In this document: positions 9,043 through 17,907 of the stretch, in pieces
Layout: the number at the start of each line of letters is the position of its first letter
Numbering within the stretch: the first letter of the stretch is position 1
Assembly: GCA_964058845.1 (NCBI GenBank)
Contig: CAXKVR010000453.1
Location: 5,001-37,631, forward strand
Source: Carex sylvatica
Taxonomy: Eukaryota; Streptophyta; Magnoliopsida; Poales; Cyperaceae
Direction: 5' to 3'
DNA length: 32,631 bases
Program-made: the position numbers and the translations under genes
Notes under the pieces: generated by a model
Told to the model about the DNA's origin: nothing
Databases searched by the model: none
What the model saw: only the letters and a program-made list of their open reading frames with translations

Positions 9043-12000
9043 ATGTTAGTTGCACTGTATATGGGCGGCAAGCTACAAAAGGGTGTAGATGGCGTGTATT
9101 ACACGAAAGACGCGGCATTTGGCTTCGAGGTTAATGAAAATACCACATTTCGAGAACTGAAGTAGATAATATACGAAAAAACTGCTGTAAACCCCAATAG
9201 GTATGAAATAGAATTGGCTACACGGATTGACAACTTACAAAGGGGTGGGGCGGGGGGTAGACCTTACTTTGTGAGGTTTCTAATAACAGATGTGAATTTG
9301 TGGAGAGTTGTGTACACTCAATTTGAGTCTAGTGGGGTCTCCGTAATGGACATACATTTAAAGAGGGTTCCCCGAGTTGGGGCTGGACCTTCTAGTGCGG
9401 CTGGAGCTAGACCTTCCGGTTATGACAACCCGGGGTACCACCACCACTCCCCTTATGACAACCCGGGGTACCACCACCACTCCCCTTATGACAACCAGGG
9501 GTACCACAACTCCCCTGAAAATACTGAAGATACTGAAGAGTTACCACCACTACCTAGACAGACACCCATAATCCCTAGATTTTCAACTATGCCAGAGTCA
9601 GGACCGGTACTCGTTAATCAAACTGATATTGATATTAATGTTGATGCTATTGATGCCATACCAGAAAGGGAAATGGAAGGAATTTGGGAATCCGATGACT
9701 TATCAGATGGCGATGCAATTGCACCAGGTTTATCCAGGGAAGAAAAATTCCCAATTAGAGGTCGGGAAAATAAGCATCCGGTCGCCACATTCAATGATAC
9801 CACAGCTTTTGAAGAGGCAGACATTAGTTATTTTGGCCCTCGTGTTGTATACAATGACGAACTTGCCCTGGGGCAACTTTATACCAACATAGATGAACTT
9901 ATAAAAAAAATCTACGAGACTCATGTTCACGGCAACTGGGAATGTAAAATACACAAAAGGGATCGAACAAGGTTAGTTGTGTTATGTAAAAATCACCCGC
10001 GGTGCGAGTTTCGCCTTTTTGCAACCCCTGCAGGTGCCGGAGAAGCATGGATGATTAAGAAGTGTGAACCACCCCATACATGCAAGTCTGCATCCACTAG
10101 GACATACCATTCACAGCTGACGGCATCACTAATTGCCGATGCAATTGAGGAAGACATTAAGGAGGATCCATCCATGAGCATCAAGGCGGTGGCTAGAACC
10201 GTCAGACACAAATACAAATATGTAACCCCAAAATACAACAGGCTGTGGAGAGGTCGTGAACTTGCAATTTGCAGAATATTCGGTAGTTGGAAGGATTCAT
10301 ACGGCTATCTGGCACCATTGCTCCAGGCCATGGCAAGTACAAATGTCGGTACTGTATATGAGAGGTGGCATGGCCCCTTTTTTGATAAAAAAGGAGTGCT
10401 AATAGAGGGAGCTCAACAATTCAAGGGCATAGCATGGGCTTTTGGTGCTTGTATCCAAGCTGTGCCATACATCAGACCTGTTATCAGCATTGATGCATGC
10501 TTCATGTCTGGCCGTTATGAGGGGAGGTTATTGTTAGCATGTGCATATGATGCTGAGAACCAGTTGTTGCCTTTGGCATTTGCAATTGTTCGTAAAGAGG
10601 ATGGTGAGAACTGGGGATTCTTTATGCAGTTTTTAAGAAGACGGGTGATTGGGGAAGGAAAGTTTTTCTGTGTGATATCAGACCAGCACAAAGGAATAAA
10701 ATTTGTGTTTGATCGTGAAGATTACGGTTGGTCAACACGTACTGGTGAGTGTGTGCACAGGTTGTGTATGAAACACGTTGCGGAGAACCTTTCCAAGGCA
10801 ATCGGAAATGACAAGTGGGTTCTAGAAACATTTAGACGAAATTGCAGAAAGAAAAAGCCGAGAAGAGTGGTAGAGATGAGTCGCAGTTTTGCAAAGGTAT
10901 ATATATTACAGTTGTTTACATATATTATTGTATTTTTAGACGACGGTTTTTTAGTACAATTGTTTACTTATATTATTTTATTTTCTTATTTTTCTGTAGT
11001 ACATGCCACAGGCAAATCTCTACTTAATGAAGGTCGGCAAAAATAATCCCCGAGATGTCAATGAAGATGCAGCATACGAGAAAATATATCAATCTCGTGA
11101 TGGAGGTTGGCGTTGGGGAATTATGACCACCAACGGGTCCGAGTCGCTGAATGCAGTATTCAAGCAAAGCCGGATGTTACCTGTGGCTGCAATTGTAGAA
11201 GACACATTCTACAAGTTAAATGCCTGGTTTCAAGAACGGCGTGCTAAGGCCGCAGAATTAATAAGAATGAACCAGTCATTTTCAACAAGGGTGGAGGAGA
11301 AAATAAGACAACACAGGGACAAAGGTGCAACTATGAACGTGATCCCGATGGAAAATGATGGTACAAAATTCGAAGTGCAAAATCCAAATGAATACGTTCC
11401 TACCAGCCGCAAACCAGATGGCACTATGGAGTTTGTGAAGAGGGCTTGCAAGTACGTGGTTAAATTCGGAGATGCCAGGACGGTAACCTGTACATGCCAA
11501 GGACCCCAACTAAGTCACATACCCTGTAGTCACGTGATGGCGGTATGCCGAGTGAGAAACTACTGTGAGGATCACTATGTTGCTGACATGTATCGTATCG
11601 ATTACCTTGCTTCCACTTGGGGTGGATCTTTCCATTCTTATCCCGGTCAGCATGAGTGGCCTGCATATGTCGGTGATAGAATACTTTCTTTAGAAGAATG
11701 GATAAGAAAGGGGAGAAGGAAACACAAGCGTGTTGTAATGACCATGGACGAGATGGGCAGTAGGCGACCGTCGGGAAATCGAGCTCGTCGTTCTGTTTCT
11801 GAAAGGCGCACAGCAGGTTTTTTTTTTTTTTTGTATAACACTAATTTATGATTTTATTATAGTAGTAACTGAATTGTATTGTTATGTCCAGATGCCATAA
11901 ACGCACACAATGAAAGAGAAAATGCTAGAGTTGTTGCTAAAGCAACTGGTAGAACACACCCCCTGCGAGACAATCATCTAGTAGCCAAGCATCTACAAGT

Positions 12001-12046
12001 AATGCTGCACCTGCCGCTGGTACAAGAAAATCTGGTCGTTTTTTAG
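9043..12046 (+). CDS. MuDR-type (MULE) transposase, copy 2, one internal TAG
   Basis: Exons 9043-10896, 11000-11816 and 11892-12046 join in phase to 941 residues. The true start is ATG 9043 (MLVALYMGGK), because the PB1-like N-terminal domain begins there; an in-frame TAG at 9163-9165 (probably once CAG) interrupts it. Further on: His/Tyr-rich linker repeats; MuDR-type zinc-binding domain with C315, C321, H345, C347; DDE core with D484 (SIDACF) and D547 (CVISDQH); CVHRLCMKH; and a SWIM finger C782-x-C784...C794-x-H796. Nuclear element transposase acting on the TIRs. Everything from residue 42 on is open, so a shorter product starting downstream (e.g. Met at 9349) is conceivable. The last exon may carry a 1-base slip: a Ser/Ala-rich tail ending RFLGLFARRAR is open in another frame to TGA 12072. 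Confidence 0.88.
9421..9516 (+). repeat. 33-bp minisatellite in transposase linker
   Basis: Nearly three copies of a 33-bp unit coding YDNPGYHHHSP (third copy one His short). It sits in the same linker as the unrelated 42-bp array of copy 1. Confidence 0.9.
10897..10999 (+). other. Central intron of transposase copy 2
   Basis: 103-bp U-rich intron: donor AAG|GTATAT, acceptor TTTTCTGTAG|TAC. Its removal joins SFAK to YMPQANLYL, which aligns with continuous coding sequence in copy 1. The intron carries an imperfect internal duplication (TTGTTTACATATATTATT / TTGTTTACTTATATTATT). Confidence 0.8.
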
Positions 12047-12383
12047 GTTTATTCGCACGTCGGGCCAGATGAAGTTTTTCACTCTATTGCTAGTGTGAAA
12101 ATAAGCTACGAACTTTAATTGTATTTCATAACTTTAGTTGTATTGTTCAATTTTAGTTGTATTGTTCAATTTTAGTTGTATTGTTGATGAAATATATAAG
12201 TTATAACTTAGATGAGACGGTTCCGATATAATTACTTAGTTTTAAAACTTGGTTAGTTATAATTATGTTGTAACTAATAACTTTTTTTTGACGCCCGCAA
12301 ATAAAAATCACGAAATGTAAAGTGATAACAACATAAAAGTCATAATAAAAAAAAGTTAATAGTACAGTCCCAAACATATAATA
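12047..12383. terminator. Convergent 3' region between transposase and PMD gene
   Basis: AT-rich space where both genes should end and polyadenylate. Holds three copies of a 19-bp unit (TTTTAGTTGTATTGTTCAA, 12132-12188) and several A/T-rich poly(A)-like stretches. Overlapping 3' ends would give double-stranded RNA. Confidence 0.5.
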
Positions 12384-15300
12384 CTACAGTCCCAGAGTCA
12401 AAATACTGCAGTCATAACTAAAAAAAAATAATAATCTGCCTTGTTGTTTCTTTCCGGAGGGATCCCACCTATCAGCTGCTTTGCCTTTGCGATCCCTGTG
12501 TGGCTGCTGACGCCTCTGTATCTGGCTCTGCGGACTAATATCTCCTAAGTCGTCCTCTACACCCTCCTCTCCCATATCCTCCTGAACCTCTGTATACATG
12601 TGATGCATACCTGTGCCATCTCCCCATGGATCAAATGGTAGAGATGACTGTGCATCGGCCGGCTGTGTACGCAAGTACCATGGATCTTGCCCCCATGTTG
12701 GAGGATACGTGGAAGGAGGCGGTGCGCCAAATAATGCAGAGGCAAAGCCATCTACATTCTCCCATGTACTCCCACCTGCCTCGTAGTCGTGCTCCATCGT
12801 ATCTCCATAACGTGGTCGGTGGGAGCCTATCACCTCTGCATCTGTACATACCGGGGACAGGGCATCCACGCTAAACTCGGCATCGGCACCCCAACGAGGT
12901 GCTCCATCCTAAATTTAAATAACGTTAGATTTTCTTCATACACAGAACTCTGCAATAAACAATATAAACCGGTAACTGACCTGGCCAAGCTCTGTCGGAA
13001 CTCCATATTTATTTCTATAAGCGTTCCATCATTGGGTATTCAACACCCAGTCGTGGAACTCCCAACCTGTGGTATCACCTGCATAATTGAACGTTGACTT
13101 AGTTAGAACAAAGAATCGGAGGAAAATAAAATGATTGTGTGTGTCCTACTTTCAATATTAACCGAGTAATTACCTGAAGGAGGTGGCGGCATCTCATCGG
13201 CGTAGACAGGGACTCGTTCATGATTCGGATTTCGCGGTGTATCTTTTATCTCCCTCCAATTGATGTTCTCCCCAGCATCGCGCAGCATGCCAACTAGGCG
13301 CCCATCCCAACCACCTCTCTCCACGACTGGTGCACTGTGCTGGAGCATTTGACATCCTATGGCACGCCAAGCATCCTTCGCCATGCAGGCTAGACTGTGT
13401 CCAACTCCTCTGATGGCTGTCAATACCTGCACACAACATATTTTCATTATTATGAAAATAAGAAGTGTAATTAAAATTTATAATTTTTAATTAAAGTAGG
13501 TTTAAGTATTTACCGAGTGAGCATTGACCGGACCCTAAGGCATGTAATTCCTAGATGAATCCATCAGTCTACGTCGAAGGATGTCGCCATAATGACCTGT
13601 AAGGTAGACTGACGACATGCCGTATCTCTGAAACCACACATCATATCTCAAAGACCCGGGACCAATACCCAATGACTCAGGAGGTGGTGGACTCCATAAG
13701 TGCTGATCCGGATGTCGAGCCCAGTCATACTCCAGGCTGAAATGCTGGCTCCAGTCGACTTTGGGCTTAGTATGCGTCGTACTGCAAGTACAATTAATTA
13801 GAAAAATGGAAAACATTGACAATATTAAAGTGATAATAAAATTAAGTACATAGTACTTACTTGTGGAACTTCTCAGTATCATCCTTACCCATCAGCAGGT
13901 ACTCCGGGATGAAAGCATCTAACCCAAACTGTCGAGACACCCGATCGGGATAGTGGTACTCCACTATCCAGAAACAAACGACCGGTCCCTGGTAATACCA
14001 GAGTGATCTCTGCTGTAATGTGAGCTGACTCAGAAGCCTGTGCTGATAGAATGGACGATATGGAAACCAATCGATACTCTCATCTACGAGCATCTGGAGC
14101 TGACCCCGGACATAAGAAACCCCCCTACCAGTCTCCTTATAGCTGTGGTGAAGGCCCTATATGGCACCATATGCGGGACATCTATCTGAATCAGGCACTC
14201 CCCACCGGAGAGGTGGATCTGGTATAACTGGCCGACATACCGGCAGATGTGACCACGACCAATGCTGGAGCAAAAGAAGCGGTCCGTGAAGCTGCTTGTT
14301 CCTCACCTGAAATTTTAACTTAAAATAAGAACTCGATATTTATTCAACCTTAAATAACAACGTATTTTTAATAACAAAATTAGTACAGACTTACCAGACA
14401 AGCATGACACAGGGCTCTGTATAAGTGGGCGAGAACAGCTCCACCCCAGTTCCACCTCGATGGAGAAAGCATGTCCTTCAAAAGAGAGAGAAACATAATC
14501 GGGACCGCGTCACCGCTGGAGTCCACGAACATGACTGCCCCACACAAATCTAGCACATACGCCCTAGTATACCTACAATATAAAATAATAGGTTATTTTA
14601 CATAGTTGACATTATTGTTGAATTAATAAGTTATTTTAAAGGGTGTAATGGTACCTCAAGACCGCATCATCGTCGGTAGTCTCAGGATGTATCCGATTCT
14701 GGAAGAAGTGAGAACGAAGTGCCACCAAAGAAATACAGTAACCAGAAAACCATAAGTCATCCTCATCCTTCTTCTTCTTCTTCAATTTCTTCTGCAGATT
14801 CTTCGGATGACACCCCAGCAACTCCGGTATCATCATCTGCAGGTCTGGATGGTCTGAGATGCCACCTATGGGGACACCATCGATAGGTAAACCCCATACG
14901 GCGCTCACATCAGCAAGTGTGACTGTCATCTCTCCAACCGGAAGATGAAATGTATGGGTCTCAGGTCGCCATCTCTCGGCTAGACCATGCATAAGAGATA
15001 CATCGATCTTACTCTGCGGCATGGTGGCAATCTGATACAACCCAAGATTAATGAGGCATCGCTGCATCAATGGATGTGTAACAAACGGAATCTCTGACCT
15101 GCGGTGCCTCACCGTAAGCATGACATCGTCCTGTATTTATTATCAATTTGTGAGACTCAAATCGTGTCATTTTTTAGTACTATTTAACATTATGTATAAA
15201 AATCACGTACCTCAATAGATGCCAACGAGACACGGTGCTTAACATGATGGGTCCATAGAAGAGGACTGAAAGTGTCAGGATCATGCCAACCATCTCTACG

Positions 15301-15534
15301 CCCGGTCTGAGATGACGGACCCGCTCCAGTCGGATCCTCAAATTCCGCTCCAGCCATATCCTCATATGACTGACCCGCTCCACCCAAGGTCAGATCCGCT
15401 CCAGTCGGATCCACTGAGGATGGACCCGCTCCAGTCGGATCCACTGAGGACGAACCCGCTCCAGGCGGATCCACAGCATCTAGACCCGCTCCAGGCGCTG
15501 GTGGGTCTCTCCACCGTCTAGAAGATCTACGCAT
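12384..15534 (-). pseudogene. Plant mobile domain (PMD) gene of the MULE, 8 exons
   Basis: Coding exons (minus): 15534-15211, 15130-14655, 14572-14395, 14306-13861, 13781-13514, 13426-13174, 13078-12981, 12908-12384; every junction is GT..AG and phases add up to 856 codons. N-terminus: low-complexity DPTGAG repeats. PMD (roughly residues 125-540): PLMQRCLINLGLYQI, ERWRPETHTFHLPVGEMTVT, WGLPIDG, then YTRAYVLDLCGAVMF, RWNWGGAVLAHLYRALC, HSYKETGRG. C-terminus acidic then basic (RDRKGKAADRW). Internal stops: TAG 14157-14159 (residue 376, where the family has Trp), TAG 13535-13537 (557), TGA 13029-13031 (665). Frame continues across all three, so decay is by point mutation only. PMD proteins occur in Ty3/gypsy and Mutator elements and in host proteins MAIN/MAIL1, which act in silencing; the role inside a MULE is unknown. 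Confidence 0.9.
15310..15500 (-). repeat. 30-bp repeats in PMD gene exon 1
   Basis: Direct repeats of GACCCGCTCCAGTCGGATCC plus a variable remainder, about 30 bp per unit, coding DPTGAGPSSV-like decapeptides. Frame preserved. Confidence 0.8.
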
Positions 15535-15678
15535 ACTACATTTAAAAAAATATATATAATCAATCACAATAATTAAAAAATAGTAATTACACATATTTTT
15601 ATTATCACAACAACAATACATAATATGTAAAATCAAAAGCTTGGTAAAGTAAGTTTGAGGTTGTTTAAACAGGGATAA

Positions 15679-16030
15679 AACGTTGGTAACGTTTTCTAAA
15701 ATGTTGGTAACGTTTATATGAAACGTTATAACGTTTTAGAGAATTTCAGAACTGCTCAATACAGCTGTCTCTATTCTCCCTTAAACGTTGTAACGATTTA
15801 ATTAATTATGAGCTTTAGAAATTCCCGTTTTTGATCAAGTTTGAGTCAGTGAAAAACGTTACATAACGTTTTAGAAAACGTTGGTAACGTTTTGATCAGT
15901 TAAGATAAGCTGTTAGAAAATTAAAACCCTAAATCGCATTTAGCTAAAACGTTGGTAACGTTTTAGGAAACGTTGGTAACGTTTTAGGAAACATTGGTAA
16001 CGTATTAGGAAACGTTGGTAACGTTTTAGT
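15679..16030. repeat. AACGTT-palindrome array
   Basis: Four tandem 21-bp units AACGTTGGTAACGTTTTAGGA at 15947-16030 (one with two changes), plus scattered single or double AACGTT(GGT)AACGTT motifs at 15679-15739 and 15845-15895. Each unit is two AACGTT palindromes three bases apart; ACGT is the core bound by plant bZIP factors. Confidence 0.85.
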
Positions 16031-16040
16031 TCAATTTAAT

Positions 16041-16062
16041 TTTAGGGTTTAGGGTTTAGGGT
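16041..16062 (+). repeat. Telomere-like TTTAGGG tract
   Basis: Three perfect TTTAGGG units plus a partial one. Preceded by TTAGTTCAATTTA, a sequence that also borders the opposite tract at 16337-16369, so the two form a loose inverted pair. Confidence 0.85.
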
Positions 16063-16139
16063 TTAATTAATTCAAAAAATTGAACTATATCACATTCACA
16101 AAATTTAAGCAATTCTACCATAATAATTTTTTTATGGTT

Positions 16140-16330
16140 AATTCCCAATCCAAACAATTCAATAAAGCACCAAATTCGAACAATTCAATAAAGCACCAAA
16201 TTCGAACAATTCAAGCAATTCAACTAATTGGAGCAATTCAACAAATTCGAAACAACTCTAATTCAACCATTATCGAGTCACAATTCAACCAATTCACCAA
16301 TTCAACTAATTCAACCATTATCGATTCACT
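16140..16330 (+). repeat. ATTCAA/ATTCGAA-rich degenerate repeats
   Basis: Includes a near-perfect duplication of a unit starting AATTCAATAAAGCACCAAATT (16155 onward) and of TTCAACCATTATCGA (16262, 16312). Lies between the two telomere-like tracts. Confidence 0.7.
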
Positions 16331-16336
16331 AATCTT

Positions 16337-16369
16337 AACCCTAACCCTAACCCTAACCCTAACCCTAAA
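16337..16369 (+). repeat. Telomere-like CCCTAA tract
   Basis: AACCCTAACCCTAA continues for five hexamer units and ends CCCTAAAT. Opposite in orientation to 16041-16062. On the minus strand it lies just downstream of the predicted first donor of the PMD gene. Confidence 0.85.
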
Positions 16370-16397
16370 TTGAACTAATCAAATCGAAAAAACTTAC

Positions 16398-16670
16398 ATT
16401 CAAGAGAAGCTCAGTACAGTGGCGGTGCTCGGTGCAGCGGCCATGACGATACTTAATGCAGTGGTGGCACCGAGCTCGACAGAAAGTGAGCACAAAGGAG
16501 AGAACGAGAGGGAGAGGAGCGGAGCAGTGGCGGTGGCGGAGACAAGGGCGGCGACGCAATTTTTTTTTTTTTTCCTTTTTCTGGTTTGGTTCGGAGCAAG
16601 GCAGAAGGGGGGGGGGGGTTTAGGGCAGAGGAGAGGGAGGGAGGGGGCGGCTCATGGGTGGGTATTAAAG
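16398..16670 (-). promoter_or_regulatory. PMD gene leader with short upstream ORF
   Basis: From the inner edge of the right TIR to the donor at 16397 the minus strand is CT-rich and contains CCGAACCAAAC, shared with the transposase leader. A 14-codon upstream ORF (16444-16400, MAAAPSTATVLSFS) has a good start context (GTCATGGCC) and ends four bases before the splice donor. The transcription start is not located. Confidence 0.45.
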
Positions 16671-16816
16671 CATAGTGGACCGCCCAGGGGGGCGGCGGTT
16701 TCCTTGGGGTAGTGGACCGCCTGGGCCCCTGGCGGTCGGGGTTGTAATAAAAAAAAAAAAGACGAGGGTATTGTTAAAATTTTATTTTTTTTAAGGGGTA
16801 TTAATAAAAATGGCCG
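16671..16816 (-). repeat. Right TIR of the MULE
   Basis: Reverse complement of the left TIR from CGGCCATTTTT to GGCGGTCCACTATG. Lacks the extra internal unit of the left arm and has a few indels in A/T runs. Confidence 0.92.
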
Positions 16817-16847
16817 AACTTAATTTTATTTCTTTACATATATATTT

Positions 16848-17058
16848 ATTCGGCTAAGTACAAATGTATTTATTTATTTCTTTACATGAGTCATTTTATT
16901 TTATTTTCAAATTCTCATTCTAATTATATAGTTTTATAATTTATTTATATCTCAAAATTTTTAGTCTACATTTTAAATTGATAATATATTTTCTAAACAT
17001 TCATTTCAAATTGATAATATATTTTCTAAACGTTCATTAATTTTTAATAGGTTAAATA
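16848..17058 (+). repeat. Direct repeat block B (211 bp)
   Basis: Second copy of block A, starting 32 bp after the MULE right end, with roughly 5-10% differences and the same internal 33-bp tandem duplication. Confidence 0.85.
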
Positions 17059-17570
17059 AAATATAAATAAAATATAAATATAAAATATAATTAAATCAGA
17101 AAATTTTAAACAATAAATTAAAAAATAAAAATTTAAAAAAGAAATAAAAACAAAATTTAAAAAACAGAAATTAAAAAATAGAATTTAAAAAATAGAAATT
17201 AAAAAACAGAAATTTAAAAACAGAAATTTAAAAAAACAAAATTTAAAAAACAGAATTTAAAAAACAGAAATTAAAAAACAGAAATAAAAACAGAAATAAA
17301 AAAACAGAATTTAAAAAACAGAATTAAAAAAACAGAATTAAAAAACAGAAATAAAAAAACAGAATTTAAAAAACAGAATTTAAAAAATAGAAATTAAAAA
17401 ACAGAATTTAAAAAACCGAAATAAAACAGAATTTCAAAAACAGAAATTAAAAAACAGAATTTAAAAAAAACAGAAATTAAAAAACAGAAGAAATTAAAAA
17501 ATAAAAATTAAAAAATAAAAATTAAAAAACAGTAATTTAAAAACAAAATAAAAAAAAAAGGAAAAAAATT
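17059..17570. repeat. A-rich AAACAGAATTTA tract
   Basis: Long irregular array of AAAAAACAGAATTTA-like words, matching the tract after block A. No coding potential. Confidence 0.85.
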
Positions 17571-17597
17571 TGAAAATTTTGAAATAAAAAAAAAACG

Positions 17598-17899
17598 GGT
17601 AGGGGTAGGAGTAGGGGTACGGGTACACAGGTATAAGGTACACGGGTATACGGGTGTGGGCACTGGCACGGGCACGGACACACGGGTTCACGGATACGGA
17701 CACGGGGGTATACGGATACGGATAAACCAGTCCGGGTATGGTCGGATTTTTTTTTCTGAAAAGACGTGCCACCCATTTTATACCCCTGCCCGTGTACCCG
17801 TGTACCCTACCTATACCCGGACTCAGACACAGATACCTCGGACAATGAGCACGGACGGACCGGACACGGCCTGCCTTGTGGGGTATTGTCAAACCTCTA
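17598..17899. repeat. GGGTA/TACCC subterminal region of hAT-like element
   Basis: GGGTACGGGTACAC-type words run to about 17745, then the inverse (TATACCCCTGCCCGTGTACCC) from about 17778 to 17822, so the region can fold on itself. It ends in the right terminus ACCTCTA. The left end of the element (5077-5260) has similar G-rich words. Confidence 0.7.
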
Positions 17900-17907
17900 G
17901 ACAGAGG

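Larger units (their letters stand above)
15536..16397 (-). other. 5' UTR intron of the PMD gene
   Basis: Minus strand: strong donor GAAT|GTAAGTTTTT at 16397, acceptor TTTAAATGTAG at 15536, one base before ATG 15534. This 862-bp intron holds the AACGTT array and both telomere-like tracts. Alternatively, part of it could be promoter for an internal start. Confidence 0.55.
8565..16816. mobile_element. Two-gene Mutator-like element with PMD gene (8252 bp)
   Basis: Long TIRs (8565-8737 and 16671-16816) begin CGGCCATTTTTATTAATA. Flanking 9-mers AACTTTACT (8556-8564) and AACTTAATT (16817-16825) match 7 of 9, a plausible decayed Mutator TSD. Inside are a transposase on the plus strand (9043-12046) and a PMD gene on the minus strand (15534-12384). 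They start near opposite TIRs and converge with about 340 bp between stop codons. This copies the MuDR plan, with a PMD gene in the mudrB position. One stop in the transposase and three in the PMD gene suggest the copy is no longer autonomous. Confidence 0.9.
5077..17899. mobile_element. hAT-like element, disrupted by nested insertions
   Basis: Left end TAGGGGTCTGC (5077) and right end ...ACCTCTA (17899, reverse complement TAGAGGTTTGA) match at 8 of 11 positions. Both are flanked by the identical 8-mer GACAGAGG (5069-5076 and 17900-17907). An 8-bp TSD and a TAG(A/G)GGT terminus fit the hAT superfamily. Subterminal 200-300 bp on both sides are rich in GGGTA/CGGGC words pointing inward in opposite orientation. 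After removing the solo LTR and the MULE with their TSDs, about 2.7 kb of non-coding AT-rich DNA remains, so it is a non-autonomous element. The TIR is short and degenerate; the TSD is the strongest evidence. Confidence 0.7.

Noticed and set aside
12557..12874. Plus- and minus-strand frames over the PMD C-terminal exon
   Set aside because: They are shadows of exon 8 of the PMD gene, whose frame fits the spliced model.
16041..16369. True interstitial telomere
   Set aside because: The tracts are short (three and five units), opposite in orientation and lie inside the MULE, so they are element sequence rather than a chromosome-fusion scar.
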